A stretch of DNA of 64,000 bases from Acanthococcus lagerstroemiae (lineage: Eukaryota; Arthropoda; Insecta; Hemiptera; Eriococcidae). The stretch is taken from assembly GCA_031841125.1 (NCBI GenBank), contig CM063106.1, positions 13,082,001 to 13,146,000 on the forward strand, given 5' to 3'. A program made the position numbers and the translations under genes. Positions within the stretch are counted from its first letter, which is position 1; each line of letters opens with the position of its first letter. Positions 1 through 10,978 of the stretch are shown one piece after another. The notes beneath the pieces are model-generated. The model was not told the DNA's origin. It worked only from the letters and a program-made list of their open reading frames with translations, and did not search any database.

Positions 1-1895
1 ATTTTCCCATATGGTGCTCGGAAAGTCTCATCAGGTGTTGGAGTCTGTGTGAGCACCGCTGAAGCTGCCGCCCATGCCAACTACTCTTGTTCGAATATCT
101 CACATCATACAACCAACACCTGAACTGATAAGATGAAAGCTAACAATAATCAGTGTTGCCACTGAATACATAACAACGATGATGCGCAACGCAGCCGCTC
201 ATTCTCTGTTTCCATATTGTTCTTGTGCGGTTACAACATACAACGTGATTTAGCGAGAACTAAATGGAAATTCGATACAATGACTTCTGCTGGAAAATCA
301 ATCCGCAGCCGGATCAATTTTCCCGCTATTCCACCCGATATATCCGGATGTGTGAGTCTAGTTCTAACTTCCCACTGCTTGTCGTAAAATCGAGTGGTTT
401 ATGTCATCTCGCCGATGCGGAGAAGTTCAGCGGAGACGCGAAACTGTCCAGCCAGTATCTGCGCTCGCTCGGCGACGCTGCGGCAAATGAACAACTTATC
501 AGCTTTTCGCGTCTCCGCAAATGATATACACATTTTTATACTGTCTTTTGGAGCAGAAAATGTACGGAGTCCGTCCACTGGCGCTGCACCTCACTGACCA
601 CCAGCAGTCGTATCGATAAGAAGAAATCCGGTATGATGCGTTCTACGTTATGTTAGTGTTGCAAAACCAAAGAAGCCGAAGAAGATGGAAATACGCGCAG
701 ATCTAGAGATACACCATGTCACTGCTGCTGCTGCTGCTGCTGGAACCACTACCACCGTCCAAGACTGCGTGAAACGAAGCGCGAAACTATTTCACTCGCC
801 GGCGTTTTTCTCATAAAACCGACAAATATTTAGGGAGAACGAGATAAAAAAAAATAAAAAGAAAACAACAACCAAGTACGCGAAAATGAAGTTACGTTTT
901 GCACGTCGACTTGCTCGGAATCGCATTTACGTTCCGCCTGAAGAAAGTGTATACATGCAATATATGGTCGGCGTATACATTCACTCGCCGAGAAAAGTTA
1001 ATTCGTTTAAGTGAATTTTCCGACAAGTTCACTTTTCAACGGTACTCTCAATCAAGATAGCTTTTGTTTGCGTAGATATATATACGCGAATTTTCGACTT
1101 TGTCGAGTTGCACCGCCCGTGCCGCCGCACCGCCTCGCCGCTACTGCGGACGAATAATTTTGGCTCTGGCGCCCCGCAGTCCTGCCTGCGCCTTTTTACC
1201 GCAAGCTTTTACTTTGGGTACGGTTGCCGGCGACGGGCGCGGTAAATATTTGGCAGAAAACTTTTCACCTACTTTAAATCTAATTCTTGGCGCGTAGTTC
1301 GCGTTTCTGCCTCGTGTAGCACAAATCACAATGAACTTTTTAAGAAGCCGACATAGCGGTCGCGTGCGCGCGTCCTTCCATCGAGAAAAATGAAGATAAA
1401 AGAGAGAGCGACAGTAAGACAGAGAGAGAGACTGATTCTTGGGACTTTCAGACCTTATTCCTCACCATTAAGAAAAAGAAATCATTTACGCACGCCCTTC
1501 GTAAGCCTCTCTCTGTCGCTCTCTCTTCTAATTTTCGAGGGACATCCACCCGTAACAGTAATTTGTTCCAATTCATCCTCTTAGTAGATATTTGAAAAGA
1601 CAGTAGCTGTATTATGTGGGAATCTCCTATGTGTCTTAAGTATGATGTTCGTGGGATAAGTCAAGAGCAGTAGAATCCCTCATCTCTCTGTACCAGATCT
1701 AGTATGTACTCCCGAATGGGGTATCTTAAAACAGCGGGGTAACTTGGAACACACCAGCAGATATGTGTAGAAACCACCTTACTTGCCTACTTAAGCTAAT
1801 CCCTGAACCTCCCTGGTCACTTATGAGCATGAGCAATGAACGGTTGAAATTCGGAAATACTGTGCAAGCCTGTTGATGTGTCCCTGGTAATAACC
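1..1895. other. Unique non-coding stretch, no gene recognised
   Basis: No open frame here has a domain I recognise; the longest are under 90 codons. The sequence is AT-rich but keeps many CpG pairs, for example around 1100-1250. A short CTG microsatellite lies at about 720-742. A pyrimidine-rich/purine-rich pair near 1400-1530 (AGAGAG and CTCTCT runs) is simple sequence. It could be intron, UTR or intergenic DNA of an unseen gene; nothing in it decides which. Confidence 0.5.
720..742. repeat. CTG trinucleotide microsatellite
   Basis: About six to seven tandem CTG units are visible directly. The surrounding frames do not give a convincing polyglutamine or polyleucine protein, so I treat it as simple sequence. 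Confidence 0.8.
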
Positions 1896-2225
1896 AACAA
1901 GTCTAGGGACCAAAAACAAGTTGAACTTGGAATGACTAGTTAGGGCTAACATGACCAAATCCAAACAGTTTCCCCCTAGAAACGATCTGTTTTGACCAAA
2001 ACAACCAAAAATTACCCAATTTGACCAAATCTGATCAAAACTAAGTAAACTGGACCGAAGTAATCTAGGTCAAACATAATATCAATGGCCAAAAATGACA
2101 GAATGGCCAAATTCAAGCCAACATGGCTCAAAATTTGCCTGAAAATCACAAAGTCTGACCAAAGTAGACTGAGAAGGACCTAAAACTGGCTGAACTAAAC
2201 AGTCACTTTCTAAACTGACAACTGG
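1895..2225. repeat. Degenerate TGACCAAAA-type repeat, copy 1
   Basis: The words TGACCAAA, TGATCAAA and GGCCAAA recur about every 15-30 bases in one orientation through this block. Similar arrays lie at 25975-26180 and 61805-62240. Spacing is irregular, so this is an old, diverged tandem repeat rather than a fresh satellite. No coding capacity is visible. Confidence 0.6.
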
Positions 2226-2284
2226 ATTAATCACTCGAAGGCTTCTCTCCTTCTCAAATAATGTTTAGATGATTTACAACTACC

Positions 2285-2520
2285 CGTGTAACACAGCTGA
2301 GACACAAATCGAGTCTTGTCGAAATCACAATCTTCACCTCTCTGATTCGACATTATGCTCGGATTCAATGTTCAACTTTGATACAAACTTCGAGTCACCG
2401 TGTCGATATCGACTCTCGGATCAAATATGGCATCTACTTCGATTTAGACTTCTATTCAAAATTCGATTTCGACACGATAACTCGATTTTTGTATCAAAGT
2501 TGAGTGTCAAATTTCATAGA
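2285..2520. repeat. Degenerate TCGA-rich tandem repeat, copy 1
   Basis: Short segments of the type TCGACTTCTATNNAAATTCGA recur with variations. The same kind of block is found at 28150-28345, 33960-34170 and 49555-49765. The copies near 28.15 kb and 49.75 kb share a flank (GGCACGACATARTGAT) in opposite orientation, so they belong to one dispersed family whose body is itself a degenerate short tandem repeat. Confidence 0.6.
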
Positions 2521-2859
2521 AAATCGTGATGGAAAAGTGACGAATTTGATCGTGTCGACACTTTTTCCGTGGGTAAAGGAACTTCTGATAAGTTCACTAC
2601 CGAACATCTCTACCCATATTTTAAGCATAACTTCTGGTATAGATATCTTTTCCTCAGTCCTTTTAACCGAGAGCGTAGTGGTCGCATATGATTTTCAGTC
2701 ACGCAGCTTTCATGACAGATTAGCCGGCGTAGTTTGCCTTCGTTTCCCCCGCAATTTGATATGATTATTTCCTTCACTGTGCCGTATATGAAAGCGTATG
2801 TATATGTGAACTAACGTTTGTGAATCGTGAATCGTTGCCAGTCCCGTGTCTCCCAATGC

Positions 2860-2985
2860 TGAATAGCAAGCAATCATTCAGATACTGATGGAAGCATTCT
2901 GCCAGAATACTTGTAATGCGTTTGTTCCTGAACACCGGCGGGGACTGCAGAGCGCGTTATCTATTCACCTCAATAGACCTCGTGA
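2860..2985 (+). repeat. Dispersed repeat family C, copy 1 (partial)
   Basis: Contains the family's conserved core: a segment like TTCAGATACTGRTGG, then TTCCTGARNANNGG, then GCGCGTTATCTAT. Matching cores occur at 29838-30182 (reverse), 39075-39260, 46425-46895, 48040-48150 and 51560-51790. The family has no coding potential I can recognise and no clear terminal repeats in this copy. Confidence 0.5.
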
Positions 2986-3710
2986 TGGCTCTGTTTGCTA
3001 GAATGTTGTGGGAAGAGTGACAAAACCTGTTGTGCAACTTTCAAGCGATGGTGATCTAGCTCCCCTTAAGGAAGAGAAGCGTGTGTATGATATCGCTCAG
3101 CCACAGAGCAACATGCAACCCCTTCTGGAAATCTCCCTCACATGATATGCACCACATCATTGCATGTTGCATATGTACGAGTACGTCATCGTTGAAACGT
3201 ATGACGTTCTTCCAATCTCTCATTTGCAGGAAGCCTCGGGGAGACTTTCTCTTCAGTGAATAGCATGTACAACATTTTGTCAAATAAGATATCTTTTAAA
3301 AATTCAGGAGCTACCTGCTTCCTGTAGTGCCCATAATAATGAATAAATTCCCATGTCTAAGGAAAAGAGTAAGTAAGGTAAATATCGCGGTACGAATGAT
3401 TTCTTCTTATTGAGAAAAGCCGAGTAGCTAACTCATTTCCGATAAAAGCGTTGAGAATTCGTTCTCTGATCAAGTTAACTGTTTCTCATTGTATTTGAAA
3501 AAATTCTAAGGGGTTGTAACATGTGGGATACTCAACCCCCGACCCACCACTGGCTACGGACGTGGCCCTCGGTTGTAGAATCTGTTTTATATTGTCCCTC
3601 AAAATATTCATCGATTCGATCGGGACTTTTCTGAAAAAGCCATTTCGTGTAGGCGCGTCAACTTGAACTGGAGTTCTTGGAAAATGCCTCACTGTTGCAT
3701 CCTATTATCT

Positions 3711-3731
3711 ATTCATTCATTCATTCATTCT
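3711..3731. repeat. ATTC tetranucleotide microsatellite
   Basis: About five tandem ATTC units are visible. Confidence 0.75.
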
Positions 3732-4694
3732 ATATTTGTGACTCTTCACTGCCATCAGGTGCGAGATTTAATTGTTATTCCGCGCAGAGCAGAAAATACG
3801 AAAATGCAAATTGTTTGAAAATGGGAAACTTATCATCAATCGCCCGAAATGGAAAAACGGTTGATTGTCCTTCACGCGGATTACCGTTTTAAGTACCATA
3901 TTGCGTATCCACACACAAGGTGAAGTTAAATATGAAAAAAAGAAATAATAATAATAATAGTAAAAAAACTAAAAAATCTATCCTTCGACGCTTATAATTT
4001 CGAAATATTCGCGTTCGCCACAGCGGCACGAACTTCCGTCATGTGTTTTTGATTCACCGTAACCTATACCGTTGCTGCGCCTCCGTGTCCACGAAGGCTA
4101 ATATAACGTAGCTGTGTCAACGAAAAATTTCCCGCCAGTAATTACTTCCAGCGTCTGTGTCCTTAAACTGATTATTCATTCATTGCGTTCGGTCTGCCCC
4201 GATTCCGAAGGTAGAGGCGTTTCGTTCTCAGCGCGAAAATACAAAAAGTATGTCAATGAAATTACCACCAAGCATGAAATTCGGCTGAATTCTTTGGCCG
4301 TGTTTTCCGGACCCGGCGCCACTATTTCCTTCGACAGCGGTATTGCCGAGTGCAGTGGTCCAGTTGCGCGGGGTCACATATCTCGGACCAGTGCCAGCCA
4401 ATTTCACGCGAGTCTGTTGTACCCAGAGCATTGAAGAAAACGTTAGTTATCCTCGAAGGACGAGCAGAGCACCATTTTGCTGTCCTCACTGTTGGGTTGG
4501 CCTCGAATGATAATCTTGTTGAATCTTATTGCTATCTGCACACAGGAAGATTGAGTACAGTGTATCTTCAGGTAGAGCAAATGTTCTACGCGCAAATATC
4601 CATACGAATTTACTGGAACATAATCCTAGTTCTACTGTTGACGCATCCCACTACCATTTTAACATTTCAAAAAGATGTTCATCATAATCATGAA

Positions 4695-4968
4695 CTCCTT
4701 CGGCAGGGCTCACCTCGCCGTCACCGCCTTCCTGCGTCGCCACACTACAAAGATGGGGAGGTGATGAATGATGAAGGAAGGAAGCGCGTCCGTCTGTGGT
4801 ACACCCGAATTTTAGGTTAATGCTGTGTGAGCTTTGCCTTGGTCAATAGGGTGTCCCATGGTGGCCCTGGCAAGGCAACGCGACGCGAATGCGAAGCAGA
4901 CTGGTAAAATGGGGGCTCGGGCCAGTCTCAATGCGTCCCTCTGGTCACTGATGCGACACTCGAAAGAT
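4695..4968 (+). repeat. SINE-body repeat, copy 1 (plus orientation)
   Basis: Reverse-complementing the composite at 55572-55900 gives this sequence in the same order: an ACCTGCCTGCGTC-like stretch, GAAGCGCGTCCG, then the CCATGGTGGCCCT block and a final CGATACTCGAAAG-like end. It is truncated on both sides: there is no tRNA-like head upstream and the copy stops at about 4968. Other copies lie at 16107-16405 and 55572-55865. The family is inferred to be the body of a tRNA-derived SINE because at 55.6-56.1 kb body and tRNA-like head are contiguous. Confidence 0.7.
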
Positions 4969-5235
4969 TTGTTTATTTGTTTGTTTTTTTCAATTAAAAA
5001 ACATTTTGGTTGAAAAATCGGCAAATTTTCAATTTTCAAAAAATATATGTCAGCAAATTTTTCTCCCCCTTCCCCACTAAAAATCAAGTTTCGTCTCTAC
5101 CGAGGAGATGAAGTTGTTTACGTTCTATTTTTATTTTGGATTTTGCTTACGACAACTGGAGTATTTTGTGCGTTTCGTACTTTCCTAAACGTAACAGACC
5201 CTCCTCGAGTAACAATGTTACTGGTTGTCTTGTTG

Positions 5236-5573
5236 CAGGGTGTTTAGCAAATTTGAAAATCAAAAATATTGGACTTTTATTGGATTTCTTTTGGACTGTT
5301 CTCGGACTTTTTAAGTTTTACCACGGCTGCAAAAAAGAAGGGACCACGCAGAGTATGCTTGAGTACTTTGGAAGTATAAAAAAAAGTCCAAAAAAGTTAG
5401 GTTGGGATTTCTGGTTCCAAGAAATAATAATGCATGATTCCCAATTTTTCAATTTTTATTGGATCTGTATTAAAATTTATTAAAATTATTAAACTTTTAT
5501 TGGACTTAATGGACCATTTTTCAAATATTGGACTTTTATTGGACTTATTGGCCCAGTAGACATAGACACCCTG
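5236..5573. mobile_element. GGTGTCT-ended inverted-repeat element, family A
   Basis: The element starts CAGGGTGTTTAGC and ends TAGACACCCTG, an inverted terminal pair. Inside, GGACTTTTATTGGA (reverse TCCAATAAAAGTCC) recurs from both ends. The 338-bp length and lack of a protein make it non-autonomous. Copies or fragments lie at 62984-63200 and 63885-63946. Flanks share only TTG (5233-5235 and 5574-5576), so the target-duplication length, and hence the superfamily, is unresolved. The 115-codon frame at 5136-5483 is a by-product of the repeat. Confidence 0.7.
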
Positions 5574-5954
5574 TTGTATTATGCATTAATTGTTACGTAA
5601 GCTTACTTTCAATAAAATGAACTTCGGATTTTTTTCTTTCTAATTTTTGTGAAACTTTACCTCAAACCATTGTTTAACAATAATTGAAATACATCCTCAC
5701 ACTACGAAATTATTTTTAATGGAATCGATAAAAAGTGCCGGTATTACAGGTGCAAAATTCAGCACTATACGTGCATTCCTAACTTTTTTACATTTTTCTT
5801 TCACGAATGAGTTTTTTCCATAAGATTATAGGTATGTAAAACGCGATGTGAATCAGTTGAAAACAGAGTTTTTACAGACGGCGCTATCTTGCGGCGCGTT
5901 CCCGAAGTATTACAAAACCTGGACAACCGTCAGTACGAGCGAGATAGGCTCGTG

Positions 5955-6380
5955 TCACTACCTTTATATTGTACCGTGAGCTTGAGGTTAGTGAAATACC
6001 TTTTGGTGACGATGCAAGTTTACTGTCAACACGTGGAGTTTTTGCACAACGTTTTGAGGAAATTTTATCTCTGGAAATTCCTCAGTGGGTCATGAATCCT
6101 TATGTCAATATTGAGACAGTAGCCGTTGAGGTTCAAGAAGAACTGATTGAACTTTCAACTAATGAGACCTGAAAACCAGCTTTATGGATGGTAATAGGCT
6201 CACGTAATTATGGCTTCAAGCTAACATCGCTGAGTGTGGAGCGTCGTGAAAAAGTTTTTGATTGCCTGCTGCTCCTCCTACCTTGTCAAGCGGGGGTGCA
6301 GTCGGTGACAGATCTAATCACAAAAGAAAGGGGTAAAATTGAATTGACATTGAGAAAAGAGAAGACTTGCGCCTTTGTAA
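5955..6380 (+). pseudogene. hAT transposase C-terminal relic (ZBED5/GTF2IRD2-like)
   Basis: Two neighbouring frames read like the C-terminal half of hAT transposases of the domesticated ZBED5/GTF2IRD2 type. The first, about 5995-6172, gives FAQRFEEILSLEIPQWVMNP followed by a VQEELIELSTNE segment, matching the conserved 'Q.ELIELQ' helix. The second, after a stop at 6172 and continuing to about 6375, gives VQSVTDLITKERGKIELTLR, matching the 'GFSAVTDLLTKKRNRLEI' dimerisation motif of the family. The N-terminal BED finger and the catalytic part are not seen. A stop codon and substitutions make it a dead copy. No target duplication could be placed around it; it is flanked by an inverted-repeat element on the left and a LINE relic on the right. 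Confidence 0.75.
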
Positions 6381-6469
6381 TATGTAATAATAAACCTTTT
6401 TATTGAGTGAGGAACATGAGATATTGTTTTGATATGGTTACATTTATCGAAACTAGCGTTGCTAGTCGA

Positions 6470-6990
6470 TGGTTTCCCAAGTCTCGTCACGCCAGCTTTG
6501 TCCATGGGCGAAGAGGTTTCCTTCAGTCTTAGCCATTCTTTCCTGTCCTACGTCACCCTATGGTATTGTTTGTTCTTTAGAATCTTACATACGTCATCGC
6601 TCCACCTTAACCTCTGTCTCCCTTTGTTACCGTTGTATGGTAGTTGCCAAAACGTTAGTCTGTGTGTCCAACGGTTGTCGCTGAGTCTACTTACGTGACC
6701 GGTCCAATCTCCAATCCCATTTTAGTTGTCTTACAAGTTACCGTCATACTGTTATTATTTTTGAGTAATTGTTTGATTCTTTCTGTTGGTATTCTCTCTC
6801 GTTAAGTCACTGGCTCTGGAACACCAGGCACAAACATCCCACTGATCTTCGTTCTACGAAAGTAATTTTCCCAAATGATCTTCTGTTTGCAAGAAACAAT
6901 ATGTTTTCATCGTTCTTCCCAATAATTTTAGTTTTTACGAAACTTCTTCCAATCTCCATTCTTCCCATGATAGGGGGTGTTTGAAAATGT
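6470..6990 (-). pseudogene. LINE reverse-transcriptase C-terminal relic
   Basis: On the minus strand, about 6480-6715, the frame reads GDWTGHVSRLSDNRW, then a GRQRLRWSDDVCKIL segment and DRKEWLRLKE. These match the post-reverse-transcriptase tail of many insect non-LTR elements ('WAGHVARM.D.RW', 'GR.R.RW.D', 'DR..W'). Upstream, 6715-6990, weaker matches to the preceding segment appear in shifted frames. Several frameshifts and a stop show decay. It is 3' of the reverse-transcriptase active site, which is absent, so this is a short 5'-truncated relic. Jockey, RTE and CR1 groups share this tail; I cannot assign the clade. Confidence 0.75.
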
Positions 6991-7795
6991 TCAGCTCCTC
7001 TGACGGGCGGTAGCTTAAAAAAGATTGAGTACCACTGCTGTAGCACCACCCTCTGATTGGTTGAGTTTGACATGAGAAGATTTAGTTGATTTGCGCAAAA
7101 ACCCTAGTTCCACGTCCTCTGATTGCCCGAGCTGTCAGCCAAACTGCATTCTGCTGGCGGTCTTATTTTGGTGCACTCAAAATACCGTCAATGTTTGCAG
7201 ATCCAGAACTGTTGCAGCTCAAATCAACTGTCTACTTTTTTTAGAGACAAGTCGTAATTCGTAGAGAGTTAAACGAAGAATCGTTCGAATGCCAACACTA
7301 AAGTTTGCCAAGTGTAAGAATATGTTGGCTATAGCCAGCAAGAAGGATTTTCTTAACTCTATATCTGCAGATATTTTACATACGTACCTACATATGTGCT
7401 GTGGGATTTCTGCAGCCAGTTTGACAGTAACATTCTCAATTTTGGACTTGTTCAGTGGTTATATTGTTTCATTGTAAAGAAGGCACGAACCTGTTAAGAC
7501 CGGTAAGAGGACATATTTTGATGAACGGTGGGGAGGGGGAGTGTAATAAGAAAAATCTCGTCCAAAACTTGCTAATAAGTGTCGTTCTTGCAAACTGCCT
7601 CCCGAGTTCAATACCAGTGTAAGTTAGCGAACAAATTTCTACTAGAGGTGCTGAGTTTGAAGTTCCGTTCGACCTTCTTTTATTCGAGGTTAGTCCCACG
7701 TGAATGTCTAGTTTAGGCACGCATTTTGCACCTATACACCATCGAGTTCAGTCCACGTCAATCGATGAGCTCAGTCTCGTCGTCTTATCTACTTG
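6991..7795. other. No feature recognised
   Basis: Short frames only, none with a known motif. AT-rich with no obvious repeat structure. Confidence 0.4.
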
Positions 7796-8028
7796 CAGTG
7801 CCGTTTTTACCATATATGCGGACTGTGCGGCCGCACAGAGCGGCAAATTTTGAGAGAAAAAATAAATGAAGAAAAACAGGAAAAAAATTGGGAAAAAAAT
7901 CGGGGGAAAAAAGTAAAATCGTCGAATTATGAAAAATGTACATAAGTTATTTTTTTTTTGGGGGGGGGGGACATGGGGCGGCAAAAAATTTTTCGCACAG
8001 GGCGGCGGCGAACCTAATACCGGCACTG
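7796..8028. mobile_element. hAT-type MITE with perfect 8-bp target duplication
   Basis: Begins CAGTGCCGTTTTTACC and ends GTATTAGGTTCG-side complement, that is, AATACCGGCACTG. The flanking 8 bases TCTACTTG (7788-7795 and 8029-8036) are identical, the hallmark of hAT insertion. The 233-bp body has no protein, long A-rich tracts and a run of about ten G at 7962-7971. Minus-strand frames across it are chance. Non-autonomous and fairly young by its intact duplication. Confidence 0.88.
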
Positions 8029-8388
8029 TCTACTTGAGCTGGTTCCTGTTTTGTATGAATGACTGGACATGACTTATATGTATTTATCGGCAATAATGAA
8101 ATCGAAAGGATATGAACGCATATATTGAAAACTCGTATTTTTCCACTGTAAGTAAAGCAAATAAAACATAAATAATTATGTCGTGCGTTACAGAATACAC
8201 TGCTCATTGTGGTGGGTTTCAAATTTCGTTTTCATTTTGTACATGACTGTAAACATCGTTTTTTTCGCGTCTTTATCTTCATTATGTTGCACCACGCTCG
8301 CAATCTTAAGGGACTATGCCAGACACTGACTGGGACTAAAGTCGCTGGTGACCATACCGTCACTCCAGCCTAAACTCGGCCGCCACTC

Positions 8389-8555
8389 CAGGTCCGTAGC
8401 TAACTACTTGCTTCTGCCAGGGCATTTGATATTTCAACCAGGGCATGAGGGTACAACAAAACTTCATTATTTATCTTTTGGAAAGTGCTAGCCAGGGCGA
8501 CGCGTTTGCTAGCAAGGGCTTCGCCTTGCCTGCCCTGGCGTTAGTTACGGGACTG
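8389..8555. mobile_element. hAT-type MITE, 167 bp
   Basis: Left end CAGGTCCGTAGCTAAC and right end GTTAGTTACGGGACTG are inverted copies with few mismatches. Flanks CGCCACTC (8381-8388) and CGCTACTC (8556-8563) match at 7 of 8 positions. The interior is rich in CCAGGGC and GCCCTGG words on the two sides. No coding capacity. It carries no long G run, unlike most other hAT MITEs here. Confidence 0.82.
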
Positions 8556-8563
8556 CGCTACTC

Positions 8564-10800
8564 CTGGACTAAACTCGATTGCTCGTCCTCTTTTGATTTA
8601 CCAACTTCGGACTTGACTCGGATGCGTCGCTTCCTACTCTCCCCATTAACATCCTATCTAAGTAAGTAGCACAACTGCAGTACCAACTTAGGTGGACCGG
8701 CAGCGCGCTCTGAAGCCCACCACTAGTTCTCTGGAACAGAGGCATGGTGGCGTCATGTTCACAGAGCATACTAATTACTAACACCACAGTAGTAGCAGGA
8801 TTGGTGCTGTGTATGTGTGTATCGTGGTTCGTTTACTCAAATTTGTGAGACAGTAGCAAATAGTAGTTTACGTGTGTATTATTATAGCCATCGATTCAAC
8901 TCACTTTGATCAACAAATGGTGGATGGCAAACAACTCCAGCTACTTGGTCTAATAAGCCGCGCGATAATGATCCTTGCGATTGCCTATGTCTGGTTACCG
9001 ATATGACACGTCAAGAAGAGAATAAAATCGGTCATACGTGATGCTACAGCGGTGCCAAAAAGAGATAAAGAGGGGACAATAACTTTGGTATTCGTATCAA
9101 AATCTAAATTCTTCTTCGGTTTTAAATTATTAGGAACAGCTTGTGTACAGCTGTGGGTGCATCTATATGACTGCTCAACTGGCCTACACACTCTGGGTCG
9201 AGTTCCTTGTATTCTGATACGTCTGTTGATATGGATCCAATCGGGGAGGCCACCTTGTCTTCCGACTATATTATTCAGCAGTCTGGGTAAATTATTTTTT
9301 TCAGTTGTCATACCAGTGTTAGAACTCGTGGAGCACACGAAGCCCTGTATTTTCTATCGTGGCATTTACATACGTACTTTGGCGATGGATCCTCTCTCCG
9401 CAAGTTATTACCTACATCGAAATGTTGGAAAAGTGATATCAGTATTAAGATTTGAGTGCGAGCATAACAAGCATTCAATGGCGTTTGTTGATGCCGGGTG
9501 AGAGGACAATCAGAAAGAGGTTACACAGGTTCTACACGAATCTAGAGAGTCCAAGCACCGATCAAATTTGCAAAGATCAGCAAGTATCGAAACCGAACAC
9601 TAACAGATGAGCTCCCGAAGCAATTTCGTATCTGCTGCATTTCGCCCGTGCATGACTGAGAAAAGGAATTCTCCGACCTACGTTTGCAGCGGTGAAAAGC
9701 TGCGTGAAATTCCGGTTGTAATATCGGGGAGCGATTATGTATTATATAAAGTTTATTTGCCAAAATTTTCGGACCTCGAAAATGAAGTCGGGAGTTAGGA
9801 AAATACTTTCGGTGTACTGTACAAAAGGGAATTCGAATTCGGTATACCCTTTTCAGCTCGAATAAACTTCGGTAATTCGATTATGGTGCCTACTGCCTAC
9901 TATCTTGCTAACGAAGGCCGAATCAAGTGTGAAGTCGAAAAAACTGAAGTTTGCTTTTTGAGCCAGCATCTAATGACAGAATTGTAATGTTTTGTGTTTT
10001 TCTTTCTGTTTTACAGGTACGTTATCGTATTTTCTGGCGTATGTACTTCAGTAGGCTCTGTACATGTACATCGTATATGTATGTACGAGTCTTACATATC
10101 GAACTGAACTCACAATATCGAAGGCTGGTATGCCGTTTATATTTACGAGTCTTCGCAAATGACAAGAACAAGGTAAATTTTATGTCATACTATAGCTTAC
10201 TACAGCGTGGAAAGAAGAAAAAAAGTCATTTTTCTCGTTTCGTTTTGAAAGAGTACGGTTGAAATGAATGCAGAAAATGTTTCACACGATTCGGCAGTTG
10301 TTAAACAGATAAAAAGAGAGAAATAAACTTAATTAGCGTAGTATGGAAATAGCGACGACAGTGGAACATTTTTCGGTTTGCAGGTACACAGTAACCGGTT
10401 TTGATCAGACAAATTCTCTTTCATCGCTATTTCTTCACTGCCGGTTTATCGGCAGTAGTGAACCGATTCTATGATGAATTGAAGTGTGTGAGGTATCGGC
10501 ATTTCTTCGTGGCACTACAGGAATAACACCCGAGTTACTCAACAAACATGAATCCCAGAAACGAAAAATAAGACTTGGAAAGCTTTTCAATGTCCAAAAT
10601 TTTTGATTAGGTATTCAAATTGCTTGAAACACTAGAAGAATGTGTTGGTACTGTCCAGGCGTGTCGGTTTTTCGTTGGTATTGTTTTTTTTTTCTGTCTC
10701 AACAGTCTGGTTTACGTTAAGTCGAAAATGTAAACAATTGCCATCAAAGATGTGTTTTGTGCAAAAACATTAAAAAGAACCTGTAATTAATACCAAAAGA
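8564..10800. other. No gene recognised
   Basis: The longest frame (9052-9501, 149 codons, overlapped on the other strand by a 117-codon frame at 8985-9338) shows no domain, is rich in aromatic and leucine codons, and has no start context or splice structure I would trust. The rest is AT-rich unique sequence. Confidence 0.4.
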
Positions 10801-10808
10801 ATGTCACG

Positions 10809-10970
10809 CAGTGCCGTATCCAGGAATATGGCGAGGGGAGGGATGATTGACCTAACATATGGGGTACTTTAAACTAAATTTATTTTCTAATGTTTCTGAG
10901 ATCCGCAATTTCCTGCAGTTTTCAGACCCCCTAACCCGCCGAACGCCCCCCCCCCGTGTATGCGGCCCTG
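10809..10970. mobile_element. hAT-type MITE, 162 bp
   Basis: Left end CAGTGCCGTATCCAGG, right end TGTATGCGGCCCTG (reverse CAGGGCCGCATACA). Flanks ATGTCACG (10801-10808) and ATGCCACG (10971-10978) agree at 7 of 8 bases. A run of about nine C lies at 10947-10955 near the right end and GGGGAGGG near the left. No protein. Confidence 0.82.
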
Positions 10971-10978
10971 ATGCCACG

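Larger units (their letters stand above)
2521..4694. other. Mostly unique stretch with one dispersed-repeat copy
   Basis: Apart from the dispersed repeat at about 2860-2985 and an ATTC tetranucleotide run at 3711-3731, I see no recognisable gene. Frames of up to 156 codons (4350-4820) and 106 codons (4114-4434) have no family motif; their tail ends run into a SINE-derived repeat, so they are probably chance frames. Confidence 0.45.

Noticed and set aside
1390..1584. Mirror-like AGAGAG and CTCTCT tracts as a hairpin element
   Set aside because: Low-complexity pairing only; no defined ends or further copies.
4350..4820. 156-codon plus frame
   Set aside because: Its last third runs through a SINE-body repeat and the rest has no motif.
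9052..9501. 149-codon plus frame
   Set aside because: No domain, no start context, overlapped by a 117-codon frame on the other strand; composition typical of chance frames.
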